36,293 nucleotides of DNA from an uncultured Eubacteriales bacterium (lineage in GTDB: Bacteria > Bacillota > Clostridia > Peptostreptococcales > Anaerovoracaceae): positions 1 through 36,293 of the forward strand of contig CAJLHL010000009.1 in the NCBI GenBank assembly GCA_905206455.1, written 5' to 3'. The translations under genes were made by a program, and so were the position numbers. Of the stretch, positions 23,728 to 32,346 are shown piece after piece (the first letter of the stretch is position 1; each line of letters begins with the position of its first letter). The notes below the pieces were generated by a model. That model was not told the origin of the DNA. It did not search any database and saw only the letters and a list, made by a program, of their open reading frames with translations.

Positions 23728-23756
23728 ATTTTAAAGCCTTTGCCGGCGATTGTAAA
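23728..23756 (-). promoter_or_regulatory. Promoter of the ABC-F gene
   Basis: On the minus strand TTTACA (complement of 23751-23756), a 17-nt spacer and TAAAAT (complement of 23728-23733) form a near-consensus sigma-A promoter. The predicted start near 23721 gives a leader of about 170 nt. Confidence 0.7.
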
Positions 23757-23791
23757 GCGGGAATTGCGGGAATCGGCTCTTCCACCCGGAT

Positions 23792-24490
23792 CTATCCGAG
23801 GGTCACATTTCCGTCGCCGCTGACGGGAATGGCTTCTCCCAGATACTGTGGCTGCGGTTTCACCAGAAGTTTAAAGAATTCCTTGTCCCGCGCCAGGATT
23901 TCCCGGATTTCTCTTCCGCTCTGGCCGCTGTATTTTCTGAGGTCCGCCGGACAGCCGACCGCTTCCAGCCCCAGGCGGCCGGCGCTGTACAGCGCCCGGT
24001 ACAGATGATAACGCTGAGTCACGATAACCGCTTTTTCCACCTGAAAAACTTCACCGGCCCGGTAAACGCTGTCGTATGTGGAAAAACCTGCGTGATCCAT
24101 AAAGATATCCTCTGACGGAACCCCCGCTTTCAAAGCAAAATCTCTCATCACATTGACTTCATCGTAACCTGTTCTCCCGTGGTCCCCCGATACCAGAAGC
24201 TTCGGCGCCGCGCCGCTCTTATAAAGTTCCACAGCAGTCGTCATCCGGTCTCTCAGCATCGGGCTGGGAGATCCGTCATCACGAACACCGCATCCCAATA
24301 CGAGGATGCAGTCCGCCCCGAAATCCGACCAGGCGCTGTCCGCCGCAAAGATCCGGTCATCCGCTGCTCGCTGTATGTAAAAACTGATGCCGAAAGCTGA
24401 CGACGCGCAGATCAGACCGATGAGAATGACGGCGATGACCGCTCTTTTTACGATTTTGTTTTTACTGCTTTTTTCTCTGCTTCGTTCCAT
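23792..24490 (-). CDS. SanA/YdcF-family (DUF218) membrane-anchored protein
   Basis: A 232-residue protein with a basic cytosolic start, one signal-anchor helix (about 16-38) and an extracytoplasmic DUF218 domain. Seen: ADCILVLGCGVRDDGSPSPM, then LLVSGDHG, YDEVNVMRDFALKAGVP, STYDSVYRA and VIVTQRYHLYRAL, the standard motif series of SanA (vancomycin sensitivity in E. coli) and YdcF. The family acts at the cell envelope; the reaction is not established. AGAGG lies 9 nt before ATG 24490. It follows sfsA by 225 nt on the same strand. Confidence 0.9.
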   Translation of the reverse strand: MERSREKSSKNKIVKRAVIAVILIGLICASSAFGISFYIQRAADDRIFAADSAWSDFGADCILVLGCGVRDDGSPSPMLRDRMTTAVELYKSGAAPKLLVSGDHGRTGYDEVNVMRDFALKAGVPSEDIFMDHAGFSTYDSVYRAGEVFQVEKAVIVTQRYHLYRALYSAGRLGLEAVGCPADLRKYSGQSGREIREILARDKEFFKLLVKPQPQYLGEAIPVSGDGNVTLG

Positions 24491-24715
24491 GATTCTGTCC
24501 TCTCACTTCTGTTCCGTCTCTGTGTCTTTTCTGCGTTTTTCCGCCCGTTTTCAAAGAGACATCTTCTTTTCTACCCGTCCCGCTATCCGCAGACAGCTCA
24601 CACTCAAGGCTCGGGAAAAGCGGCGGAATCTCTGTGAGTTCCGGATTCTCTCTGCCGAAAGGCTCCATGTCCCGCTTTTCGCCGGGCAGCCCGAATATCC
24701 GGCTGCCGCAGGAAA
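24491..24715. other. Gap between sfsA and sanA-like gene
   Basis: The 225 nt contain a GGCAGCC/GGCTGCC inverted repeat (about 24686-24708) with a 9-nt loop just past the sfsA stop. No U-run follows, so it is at best a weak terminator. No promoter or gene is clear. Confidence 0.35.
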
Positions 24716-25534
24716 TCAGATTCCGAAGAAACTGCGGCCGTCAGATTCGACAGACCGTCCCGGATCTTCGATGCTGTCAGAGGATTTTGCCGAAAACACC
24801 CGGTCGACCACCATCTCATCTTCTGTCACCCGGCATCCCAGAAAGAGAATCTTTACTCCGGCTCTCTCCGCCCGGCCCAGAGCTTCTCCGAATTCCGGAT
24901 GGGTCCGGATATTGGGCCTCACCTCATTCACACCCTCCATCTGAACGACAAAAGCCGCACAGCAGACATATCCCTGCCGCGCCGCCTGTTCCAGTTCCTT
25001 CAGATGTTTGATCCCCCGCTGTGTAGGAGCGTCGGGAAAATATCCGATGCCGCCGATTTCCAGCGTACAGCCCTTTACCTCCATCAAATAAGGCTGTCCG
25101 TCTTTTTCCATATAGAAATCGATTCTGGAATTTCCATATACGTATTCCGGGCGTATGACATCGAAATTCAGAGTCCTGAGCCATTCGGCGGCCGCTTTAT
25201 TCGGCGCCTGACTGTCGATGTTGACCAGGCCCGGCCGGGGATTTCCATCTTCGTCCCTGGCCAGTCCCTCTTTATAGACGGCGATCAGGTCATAACGCGT
25301 CTTCCGGTTCGGGTTGTCCGATTTTTCCAGTACGACCCGGGCCCCCGGCAGCAGAAGCTCTCTGCATCGTCCCGTATTTTTCACGTGCACCCGTTCCTTC
25401 TGCCGGCAGCCGTCTTCGTCCTCCTGCCTCCTCCCGGCTTTGTCCTCTGCATTTTTCATTTCGACTTCCACTTCCGCGATAAAGCGGTTAGGGCGGCTGA
25501 CAAACCGCCCGCGGACAATATTTCTATATTTCAT
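24716..25534 (-). CDS. sfsA: SfsA family protein (sugar fermentation stimulation)
   Basis: A 272-residue protein with an OB-like N-terminal part and a nuclease-like C-terminal part. Signature stretches are RFVSRPNRFIAEVEVE, HVKNTGRCRELLLPGARVVLE, then RIDFYMEKDGQPYLMEVKGCTL (the D...E-x-K nuclease core), FPDAPTQRGIKHLKEL and FVVQMEGV. About 20 highly charged residues (27-47, rich in Glu, Asp, Arg, Lys) are inserted between the first beta strand and HVKNTGRC, where most relatives have a short turn; family length is usually about 230-240. Its physiological role is not settled. AGGAAAGAT precedes ATG 25534, 13 nt after the upstream lipoprotein gene. Confidence 0.93.
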   Translation of the reverse strand: MKYRNIVRGRFVSRPNRFIAEVEVEMKNAEDKAGRRQEDEDGCRQKERVHVKNTGRCRELLLPGARVVLEKSDNPNRKTRYDLIAVYKEGLARDEDGNPRPGLVNIDSQAPNKAAAEWLRTLNFDVIRPEYVYGNSRIDFYMEKDGQPYLMEVKGCTLEIGGIGYFPDAPTQRGIKHLKELEQAARQGYVCCAAFVVQMEGVNEVRPNIRTHPEFGEALGRAERAGVKILFLGCRVTEDEMVVDRVFSAKSSDSIEDPGRSVESDGRSFFGI

Positions 25535-25547
25535 ATCTTTCCTGTTT

Positions 25548-25997
25548 CTACTGCAGCGATGAACTGCCGTCTGCCTTTTCTACCGATTCAAATACGATCC
25601 AACGATCATCCATCAAAAGCTCTACCGTATCCTCCGACATGCGCTGATATCCATATCCCGTACCGAAATTCGACTGATCGTTTTCCATCGGCGTCTGTTC
25701 GGCGCCCACCGATGACGCGATCTCTCCGTCCATGACGCCGCAGCGTCCGTCCACAGCGCTCTCTTCTCCCGTATTATAATACAGTTTTCCATCGATCATG
25801 ATGAGGCCGATATTTTCGATCAGCGCAGACTCCTCCTGTCCGTCCGGCGCACCGGACTCTTCCTGCACCGCTATCCCCGCACCGGAATCAGATGACGCTC
25901 CGGCGCCGGATCCTTCAGCGTCTTCCGACGCGCCGCAGCCGGCCAGAACACAGACAAACAGCAGCACACCGCACAGACCCGCCGATATTTTTTTCAT
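25548..25997 (-). CDS. Putative lipoprotein with conserved C-terminal module
   Basis: A 149-residue protein with a lipoprotein signal (1-19) and lipobox LAGCGA (C21). A Ser/Gly/Ala/Glu-rich spacer (22-58) is followed by a compact domain (about 60-140). That domain contains IMIDGKLYYNTGEES, GRCGVMDGEI, NQSNFGTGYGYQ and DDRWIVFE. I recall near-identical strings in short extracytoplasmic proteins of Lachnospiraceae and other Clostridia, but I know no function. It sits 13 nt before sfsA on the same strand and 106 nt after the acyltransferase gene, so it may share their transcript. Confidence 0.8.
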   Translation of the reverse strand: MKKISAGLCGVLLFVCVLAGCGASEDAEGSGAGASSDSGAGIAVQEESGAPDGQEESALIENIGLIMIDGKLYYNTGEESAVDGRCGVMDGEIASSVGAEQTPMENDQSNFGTGYGYQRMSEDTVELLMDDRWIVFESVEKADGSSSLQ

Positions 25998-26103
25998 AAT
26001 CCATTCCCCCTTTTTCTGTTTTTCCGCTATTTATAAAATGGAAGATTCCTCCCGGAAATCCCCTGCGCTTTGTCCGCGCCGCAGACGCCCGAGTTCACAC
26101 CGC

Positions 26104-27210
26104 CTATTTTCCGGCGACCCGCTTCAGGCAATACTGCCTTCCCGCTTCCCATGCCTTCGCGGTGAGAAAATACAGAACAAAAGGAAGCGTGTATCCGACA
26201 GCCGCTCGGCACAGCAGAAGATGGCCGATCCGCAAAATTCCCGCCTGCTGAAGCCAGACCGTTCCCAGCGTAAGAAACAGACAGTGAGACAGATATACCT
26301 GATAAGAAGCCCCGCTGATTTTCCCGAGAAGCGTTTTCAGACGGCGTCTTTTTTTTATTCCGATACAGACTGCCAGAAGTGTCAGGATCGAAAGACTGTC
26401 GATCAGAATTTTCAGGCCATCCATCATCGGAAGATATCTGCCCTGTACGTGCTGGGCATACATTCCCAGCGCGCTGAAAATCACAGCGCCGCCGCAGAAA
26501 AAGATAAAGACCCGATGGCCGCTGAGAAAGGATGCGAGCCGCGCATAGTATCTGCCGGCGTAGAGACCTCCGATCCAAAAGAAAAGATAGAGCGGAAAAA
26601 AACGATCCGCATACGGGAAATCCTTCGGAAACGGAGAAAATATTTTAAGACAGCCGGCTGTCGCCGCCTGAATCAGCAGTGCGGCTCCTATTCCGGCCTG
26701 CCACGGAACAGAAACTGTCATTCTTGCCCAGACAGGCTTCAACAGGTAAAACTGGACTACTATCATAATGTAATAAAAATGCCCCGACAGATCTCCCGTT
26801 ACAAAACCGCGAATCAGCGCATTCCAGGACGGCTGCAGCAGTCCTGCCGCCCAATAGGCCGCATAATAGACAAGAAAAAAGACCGCGTAAGGCAGAAGAA
26901 TCGTCCGGCAGCGTTCCAGCAGGTAATTCCAGTACCCGGCAGACTGCTGGCGGCGAATCTTTTTTTGCGCTTCCGCCGTCCCCTCTTCCGGCAAATCCGA
27001 AAAAGTCAGAGACATCTTCACCGCTCCGCTGAATAAAAATGCCGGAACGACAAACTGTGAAATTCTCCAGGGCAGAAAGACGCAGAATCCCTGCCACGTC
27101 CCGGGCCTCAGAGAGACGACGCCCAGGGACAGCACGTGAATGAGTATCACCAGAAGACAGGCGATCCCATTAAAGTAATTCAGTTCTTCAATATATCGAA
27201 TCCTTTTCAT
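26104..27210 (-). CDS. Membrane acyltransferase, family 3 (AT3/OafA-like)
   Basis: A 368-residue integral membrane protein with about ten hydrophobic helices. The first helix carries the family's conserved histidine (NYFNGIACLLVILIHVLS); the R-x10-H signature common in OafA is not evident in its usual form. Such enzymes acetylate or succinylate cell-surface glycans from acyl-CoA. I chose ATG 27210 (MKRIRYIEEL), where the family homology starts; GTG at 27213 fits the GGAGAG site a little better, and the frame is open to 27264. No glycan genes lie nearby to show the substrate. Confidence 0.85.
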   Translation of the reverse strand: MKRIRYIEELNYFNGIACLLVILIHVLSLGVVSLRPGTWQGFCVFLPWRISQFVVPAFLFSGAVKMSLTFSDLPEEGTAEAQKKIRRQQSAGYWNYLLERCRTILLPYAVFFLVYYAAYWAAGLLQPSWNALIRGFVTGDLSGHFYYIMIVVQFYLLKPVWARMTVSVPWQAGIGAALLIQAATAGCLKIFSPFPKDFPYADRFFPLYLFFWIGGLYAGRYYARLASFLSGHRVFIFFCGGAVIFSALGMYAQHVQGRYLPMMDGLKILIDSLSILTLLAVCIGIKKRRRLKTLLGKISGASYQVYLSHCLFLTLGTVWLQQAGILRIGHLLLCRAAVGYTLPFVLYFLTAKAWEAGRQYCLKRVAGK

Positions 27211-27325
27211 CACTGCAGTTACTCTCCGAAAAAACGAATGCGGAACAAAATCTACCATCTGCAAGAGTCAGGACACTCTGTATTTTTATCATACCACAGA
27301 ACGGCATTTGATTTCACCCGCCGCG

Positions 27326-27360
27326 AAAAAAAGCCGCCCCGCTCTCTGCAGAACGGCAGC
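27326..27360 (-). terminator. Terminator after the DUF4180 gene
   Basis: On the minus strand a GCUGCC/GGCGGC stem (one U-G pair) around a 16-nt loop is followed directly by seven U residues (27326-27332). It lies about 90 nt past the stop. Confidence 0.6.
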
Positions 27361-27451
27361 CGTCTGAAAACACGCGGTTTTTCGGTCCGGACGAAGAAGA
27401 GCTTCGCCGCTGTTCATCAATTTTCAGTCTGTGTTTCCCGCACTGCAATTT

Positions 27452-27820
27452 TCAGCGCTTTTCCAGTAACTTCTCAGCGGCGAGGTCCGCATCCGGCTGG
27501 AAGAAAAAATCGCTTCCCTTATTGCTCTCGTACATAAAATCCCTCAGCGGACTGCTGGCATACTCTGAAAAATCTCCGTAGACCGCCAGCCTTATACCGT
27601 AATTTACGAATTTCTGAAGAATTTCCCCTGCCAGACGTGTACTCAGCGCAAAAAACTCATCTGACACAGCTTCCTTATTGAGCGCGATACCGGTACATCC
27701 CGTCTCATACTTCACAGACATGGCAAAGTCCAGCGCGGACACGACGTCATAAATCAAAACGCTCTGACTGTTCACTACAGCAGCGGATTTTTCATTGTCT
27801 CTGATTACAGATAAATCCAT
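27452..27820 (-). CDS. DUF4180 domain-containing protein
   Basis: A 122-residue cytosolic protein that I recognise as DUF4180 from the stretches GIALNKEAVSDEFFALSTRL, AGEILQKFVNYGIRLAVYGD, FSEYASSPLRDFMYESNKG and the terminal DLAAEKLL. The fold looks alpha/beta and resembles STAS-like or small regulatory domains, but no activity is known to me. It follows a TetR regulator by 88 nt on the same strand. DUF4180 genes often sit beside TetR- or PadR-type regulators, so a sensor or accessory role in that circuit is plausible. Confidence 0.88.
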   Translation of the reverse strand: MDLSVIRDNEKSAAVVNSQSVLIYDVVSALDFAMSVKYETGCTGIALNKEAVSDEFFALSTRLAGEILQKFVNYGIRLAVYGDFSEYASSPLRDFMYESNKGSDFFFQPDADLAAEKLLEKR

Positions 27821-27908
27821 AAAGATCCCCCCTTTCTTTATTCCATCTATAATTACTCACCGTTCTCTTTCAGTATCTTTTTGAACTTCTGAAACCGCGT
27901 CAGGCGGC

Positions 27909-28496
27909 TTATTCATAAATAGCGCGGATCAGATGGTCCGTCATGAAATCCAGGACGCTCCAGTGATCCTGCAAAAGCGCATCCTTATTCTTTCCATTCA
28001 TGATCAGAGAATAAATCACGGATACCGCCAGATTTTCGTCGACTTTCAGACGCAGACAGGATTTTTCGAGAAACAGATTTCTGTTTTTTTCTTCCGACCG
28101 CATCAGCCGCCGCCTCTGCGCCTCCGGGAGTTTATCCATCAAAGCGGCAAAATCCGCGCTGTCCGAATCCCGCAGAAAATTGTTTTCATCGTATGCGCGA
28201 TATACAAATTTGACGGCCTCCGACACACCAAAATGGTCCGGACGCTCGTCTATTATACGGGACGCGCCGTCACGGATCTCTTCCTGCATCCGGCACAGCG
28301 CTTCGCAAAACAGCGCCTCCTTCGACTCAAAGAAAAGATAAAACGCTCCTTTTGAAATACCGGCCTTTCGGCAGAGTTCTTCGACGCTCGTCTTTTTATA
28401 TCCGTACCGGCTCCAGCGCTTTTGACAGGCGCCAATCAAGTTTTCTCTGATTTTTTCCTTTTCGGATTCTGTAAAACCCCGCGGCATTTTCCGCAT
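27909..28496 (-). CDS. TetR/AcrR-family transcriptional regulator
   Basis: A 195-residue one-component regulator. The N-terminal helix-turn-helix (about 10-58) reads IRENLIGACQKRWSRYGYKK, then TSVEELCRKAGISKGAFYLF and FESKEALFCEAL. The C-terminal ligand domain is helical and typical in length. ATG 28496 has AGGAGG 7 nt upstream; ATG 28487 (MPRGF) is also possible. It heads a transcript with the DUF4180 gene and is divergent from the EFR1 gene over a 278-nt region that contains inverted repeats, so it probably represses itself and perhaps EFR1. Confidence 0.93.
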   Translation of the reverse strand: MRKMPRGFTESEKEKIRENLIGACQKRWSRYGYKKTSVEELCRKAGISKGAFYLFFESKEALFCEALCRMQEEIRDGASRIIDERPDHFGVSEAVKFVYRAYDENNFLRDSDSADFAALMDKLPEAQRRRLMRSEEKNRNLFLEKSCLRLKVDENLAVSVIYSLIMNGKNKDALLQDHWSVLDFMTDHLIRAIYE

Positions 28497-28774
28497 CTCC
28501 TTTCCTCCTCAGATCTGAGCAAATCCCTGATAATCGGCTTTGATCAGTGTGCGAACGTTCTCAGCACAGCGCCGGCAAACGCCCGCTCTTTCCGTCTTTT
28601 GTGACAGGTTTTTGATTTCTGCAAAAACCGGAAAATAAATCCCTCATCCTCAGAGGAGGAAGGAGTATCTGTATTTTTTATGACTCAGAATTTCATTAGA
28701 GTCACAGGAATATTACCATTTTCCCTGAGAAAAGGCAAGTGGTATAATCATCGTAGATAAGGAGGATTAGAAAT
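28497..28774. promoter_or_regulatory. Divergent TetR-EFR1 control region with dyads
   Basis: Two dyads stand out: GAACGTTC at 28553-28560, within a TGTGC...GCACA frame (28548-28568), and GGTTTTTG/CAAAAACC at 28607-28629. Either could be the TetR operator. The first lies about 50-70 nt upstream of the TetR start, where repressor sites often occur. Confidence 0.45.
28740..28765 (+). promoter_or_regulatory. Extended -10 promoter and ribosome site of EFR1 gene
   Basis: TG-G-TATAAT (28740-28748) is a perfect extended -10; the -35 (TTTCCC) is poor. AAGGAGGA follows at 28758-28765, 9 nt before ATG 28775. The implied leader is very short. Confidence 0.7.
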
Positions 28775-29551
28775 ATGATCTTATACTTTTCCGCAACAGG
28801 AAACAGCGAATATGCCGCAAAGAGAATCGGCAAGGAGACAGACGACGACGTGACCAGCCTGTTTGAGAGGATCCGCAGCGGGGATTACTCTGAAATCCAC
28901 TCGCAGCGGCCCTGGGTCATCGTCGCTCCCACCTATGCCTGGAGAATTCCGCGCATCCTTCAGCAGTGGCTGAAACGCACCTCTCTCAGCGGAAACAGAG
29001 AGATTTACTTTGTGATGACCTGCGGAGGAAGCATCGGAAATGCAGGCAAATATCTGGAGAAACTGTGCGCCGAAAAGAAAATGAATTACCGGGGATGTAT
29101 GAAGATTACGATGCCCGAAAATTATATCGCTCTGTTCACCACGCCGACAGCCGGGGAGGCGGCGGAAATCATCCGGCAGGCGGAAACCGTCATCGACGGC
29201 GCCGCACGCTTCATCAGAAATGAAGATCCTTTCCCTCAGCCGAAGATCACTCTCGGCGATAAGATCAGCAGTGGAATCGTAAACCGCATCTTTTATCCCA
29301 TGTTCGTCCACGCAAAAAAGTTTTATGCGACAGACCGGTGCATCTCCTGCGGAAAATGCGCGGAGGTCTGTCCCCTCAGCAATATTCGCCTCGATGGTAA
29401 AAAACCCGTCTGGTCAGATCACTGCACTCACTGTATGGCCTGTATCTGCCGCTGTCCGAGCGAAGCTATCGAATACGGAAAACACAGCAAAGGACTGGTG
29501 CGCTACACTTTCCCGAAACAAGAGCCCGAAAAAACGTCTGAAACATCGTAA
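28775..29551 (+). CDS. EFR1-type flavodoxin/ferredoxin fusion
   Basis: A 258-residue redox protein. Residues 1-150 are a flavodoxin-like fold with the FMN phosphate loop FSATGNSEYAA (5-15), the APTYAWRIPRILQQW stretch and TCGGSIGNAG. Residues 185-232 hold two [4Fe-4S] clusters: C189, C192, C195, C199 (CISCGKCAEVCP) and C217, C220, C223, C227 (CTHCMACICRCP), with one extra cysteine, C225. This is the EFR1 architecture, common in gut Clostridia, whose electron donor and acceptor are mostly unknown. It is monocistronic, divergent from TetR-DUF4180, and ended by a bidirectional terminator. Confidence 0.92.
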   Translation: MILYFSATGNSEYAAKRIGKETDDDVTSLFERIRSGDYSEIHSQRPWVIVAPTYAWRIPRILQQWLKRTSLSGNREIYFVMTCGGSIGNAGKYLEKLCAEKKMNYRGCMKITMPENYIALFTTPTAGEAAEIIRQAETVIDGAARFIRNEDPFPQPKITLGDKISSGIVNRIFYPMFVHAKKFYATDRCISCGKCAEVCPLSNIRLDGKKPVWSDHCTHCMACICRCPSEAIEYGKHSKGLVRYTFPKQEPEKTSETS

Positions 29552-29592
29552 AACGTCCGGAAGGATGTTTTCTTCCCGTCATTCGGAAACGA

Positions 29593-29629
29593 AAAAGCTC
29601 TGTGCGGACACCGCCCGCACAGAGCTTTT
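29593..29629. terminator. Bidirectional terminator between EFR1 and clpB
   Basis: A perfect 15-bp stem (AAAAGCTCTGTGCGG at 29593-29607 with its complement at 29615-29629) around a 7-nt loop, with U-rich tails on both strands. It serves the convergent EFR1 and clpB genes. Confidence 0.9.
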
Positions 29630-29685
29630 GTTTTAATTTCACTAATTTTTTTCCGCTTTGCAGAGTGCCCTTCCGCAGAGGAATT

Positions 29686-32292
29686 TTACAGAGATACGAC
29701 CTCTTCAGTGCGGAAAGTAAGTCCGTCCTCCGATGCGTCCGCCGTCACAAGGTCGCCGTCTTTGCAGTCGCCGCGGATGAGCATCTCCGCCAGCGCCGTC
29801 TCCACATATTTCTGGAGATAACGCTTGACAGGTCTCGCTCCGTAGAGCGGATCGTAAGCCTCGCCGGCGATATAGGATTTCGCCGCGTCGGTAAGGTGAA
29901 GAGTGATATTTCTGTCCGCCAGTCTCGCCGATAAAGATTTCAGCGACAGATCGATGATGCTGTGGATCTGCTCCTCGGTCAGAGGCGAGAATACCACGAT
30001 ATCGTCGATACGATTGATAAATTCCGGACGGAAATGACGCTTCAGCTCTTCTTCTACCTGCTCTTTTACCGCCGGATCGATCGTGCCGTCCTGTCGGATA
30101 TTTTCGGTCAGATAAGCGCTTCCCAGATTGGAAGTCATGATGACGATCGTATTTTTGAAGTCTACCGTCCTTCCCTGATTGTCGGTAAGGCGGCCGTCAT
30201 CCAGGAGCTGAAGCAGAATATTGAAGACATCCGGATGCGCCTTTTCGATCTCATCGAAGAGAATGACGCTGTAAGGATGACGTCTCACCGCTTCGGTGAG
30301 CTGACCGCCCTCATCATATCCTACATAACCCGGAGGCGCGCCGATCAGACGGGATACCGAATATTTTTCCATATATTCCGACATATCGATACGGATCATA
30401 TTCCTTTCGCTGTCGAAGAGCGCTTCGGAAAGCGCTTTCGCCAGTTCCGTCTTGCCCACACCGGTAGGTCCCATAAAGATAAAGGAACCGATCGGACGAT
30501 TGTAATCCTTCAGTCCCGCACGGGCGCGTATGACGGCTTCGGTTACCGCCTCCACCGCTTCCTCCTGGCCGACGACTCTCTGATGCAGCACGTCCCCCAG
30601 ACGCAGAAGCTTTTCTCTCTCTGCCTCCACCAGCTTGGATACCGGTATTCCGGTCCACTTCGATACCACTTCCGCGATTTCCGGTTCGTCTACTTCTTCT
30701 TTGATCAGACGGTACTCCGACTTGGAAGCAGACTCTAATTTTTCTTTCGCCTCTTTCAGCTGCTGCTCCAGCGCAGGTAATTCTCCATATTTCAGCTTCG
30801 CCAGCAGATCCAGATTATAATCTCTCTCCGCCTCTTCCATCTGAAGTTTCACATCTTCGATGCGCTGCTTGATCTCCTTGGAAGCTCCGATCTCACTCTT
30901 TTCCTGCTCCCACTGCAGACGCATGGAATCGTTTTTCTCTTTCAGATTGGAAAGTTCTTTCTCGATATTCGCCAGACGGGCCTGCGATGCAGCGTCATCC
31001 TCTTTGCTCAGCGCCTGCTTTTCGATCTCCAGCTGCATGATTTTTCTGGAAATTTCATCCAGTTCTGCCGGCATGGAATCGATCTCCATCCGAACCAGAG
31101 AGGCTGCCTCGTCCATCAGGTCGATGGCTTTATCCGGCAGAAAACGGTCGCTGATATAACGGTCCGAGAGGGTAGCGCAGGCGATCAGCGCGTTATCCGT
31201 AATTCTCACACCGTGATGAATCTCAAATTTCTGCTTGAGACCCCGGAGAATGGAAATCGTATCTTCCACAGTAGGCTGATCCACCAGAACCTTCTGAAAA
31301 CGCCGTTCCAGCGCCTTGTCCTTTTCGATGTTCTGACGGTACTCGTCCAGCGTGGTGGCTCCGATGCAGTGAAGTTCGCCTCTGGCCAGCTTCGGCTTCA
31401 GAAGATTGCCCGCATCCATCGAACCTTCCGTCTTTCCGGCGCCGACGATGGTGTGAATTTCATCGATGAAGAGAATAATTCTTCCCTCCGACTTCTCAAT
31501 CTCATTGAGAACCGCTTTCAGACGCTCTTCGAATTCTCCCCGGAATTTCGCGCCGGCGATCAGAGCTCCCATGTCCAGAGCGAAAATCGTCTTGTCCTTC
31601 AGGCCCTCCGGTACGTCTCCGTTGAGAATCCGCTGCGCCAGACCTTCCACCACCGCGGTCTTTCCAACGCCCGGTTCGCCGATGAGCACCGGATTATTTT
31701 TCGTTCTTCTCGACAGAATCTGAATCGTGTGCCGAATCTCCGCATCGCGGCCGATCACCGGATCCAGCTTGCCGGATCTGGCGTCCTCCACCAGATCTCT
31801 TCCGTATTTTTCCAGAGCCTCATATCCGTCTTCCGGGTTTGAACTGGTGACGCGCTGATTTCCCCGGACCTTGGACAATTCCTGTAAAAACCGGTCTTTT
31901 GTAATACCGTAGCGCTTGAAAATCGCGGCGCTCGGCGTATTCTTTTCGTCTAAAAGCGCCAGATACAGATGTTCGACACTCACAAACTCGTCTTTGAATT
32001 CCCGGGCTTTCTTTTCCGCATCCATCAGAAGCCTGTTGAATCTCTGCGATGCGTACAGCTGGCCGCCCTGTACTTTCGGCAGCTTGGCCAGTTCGTTTTC
32101 CAGCTCCGTGACGACGTCCTCCTTCGGAACGCCCATATAATCCATCAGACGACCGATCAGCCCCTGATCCTGGCGTACCAAGGCCAGATGCAGGTGCTCG
32201 CCCTCCAGCTGCTGATGTCCTTCGGAAATGGCGTAGTTCTGGCAGTCTACGATGGCAGACTGCGCTTTTTCTGTGAACTTTTCAAAATCCAT
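29686..32292 (-). CDS. clpB: ATP-dependent chaperone ClpB
   Basis: An 868-residue disaggregase that works with DnaK in the cytosol. The Clp_N domain is at 1-145. AAA1 has Walker A GEPGVGKT (205-212) and Walker B ILFIDEIH. The coiled-coil middle domain (about 405-525), rich in Lys and Glu, separates ClpB from ClpA and most ClpC proteins. AAA2 has GPTGVGKT (608-615), pore loop GYVGYDEGG and a VILFDEIEKAHPDV stretch. I chose ATG 32292 because GAGGAG is 9 nt upstream and MDFEKFTEKAQ is the family start; the frame open to 32418 is fortuitous. No CIRCE or CtsR site was found upstream. Confidence 0.97.
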   Translation of the reverse strand: MDFEKFTEKAQSAIVDCQNYAISEGHQQLEGEHLHLALVRQDQGLIGRLMDYMGVPKEDVVTELENELAKLPKVQGGQLYASQRFNRLLMDAEKKAREFKDEFVSVEHLYLALLDEKNTPSAAIFKRYGITKDRFLQELSKVRGNQRVTSSNPEDGYEALEKYGRDLVEDARSGKLDPVIGRDAEIRHTIQILSRRTKNNPVLIGEPGVGKTAVVEGLAQRILNGDVPEGLKDKTIFALDMGALIAGAKFRGEFEERLKAVLNEIEKSEGRIILFIDEIHTIVGAGKTEGSMDAGNLLKPKLARGELHCIGATTLDEYRQNIEKDKALERRFQKVLVDQPTVEDTISILRGLKQKFEIHHGVRITDNALIACATLSDRYISDRFLPDKAIDLMDEAASLVRMEIDSMPAELDEISRKIMQLEIEKQALSKEDDAASQARLANIEKELSNLKEKNDSMRLQWEQEKSEIGASKEIKQRIEDVKLQMEEAERDYNLDLLAKLKYGELPALEQQLKEAKEKLESASKSEYRLIKEEVDEPEIAEVVSKWTGIPVSKLVEAEREKLLRLGDVLHQRVVGQEEAVEAVTEAVIRARAGLKDYNRPIGSFIFMGPTGVGKTELAKALSEALFDSERNMIRIDMSEYMEKYSVSRLIGAPPGYVGYDEGGQLTEAVRRHPYSVILFDEIEKAHPDVFNILLQLLDDGRLTDNQGRTVDFKNTIVIMTSNLGSAYLTENIRQDGTIDPAVKEQVEEELKRHFRPEFINRIDDIVVFSPLTEEQIHSIIDLSLKSLSARLADRNITLHLTDAAKSYIAGEAYDPLYGARPVKRYLQKYVETALAEMLIRGDCKDGDLVTADASEDGLTFRTEEVVSL

Positions 32293-32346
32293 TGATCTCA
32301 TCTCCTCGTTTTTATTCAAAGACCGGATCCGGACAGCGAAATCCCG

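Noticed and set aside
25798..27036. 412-codon open frame on the plus strand
   Set aside because: It is antisense to a lipoprotein and the acyltransferase, both with clear membrane or signal features. The composition is typical of a shadow frame.
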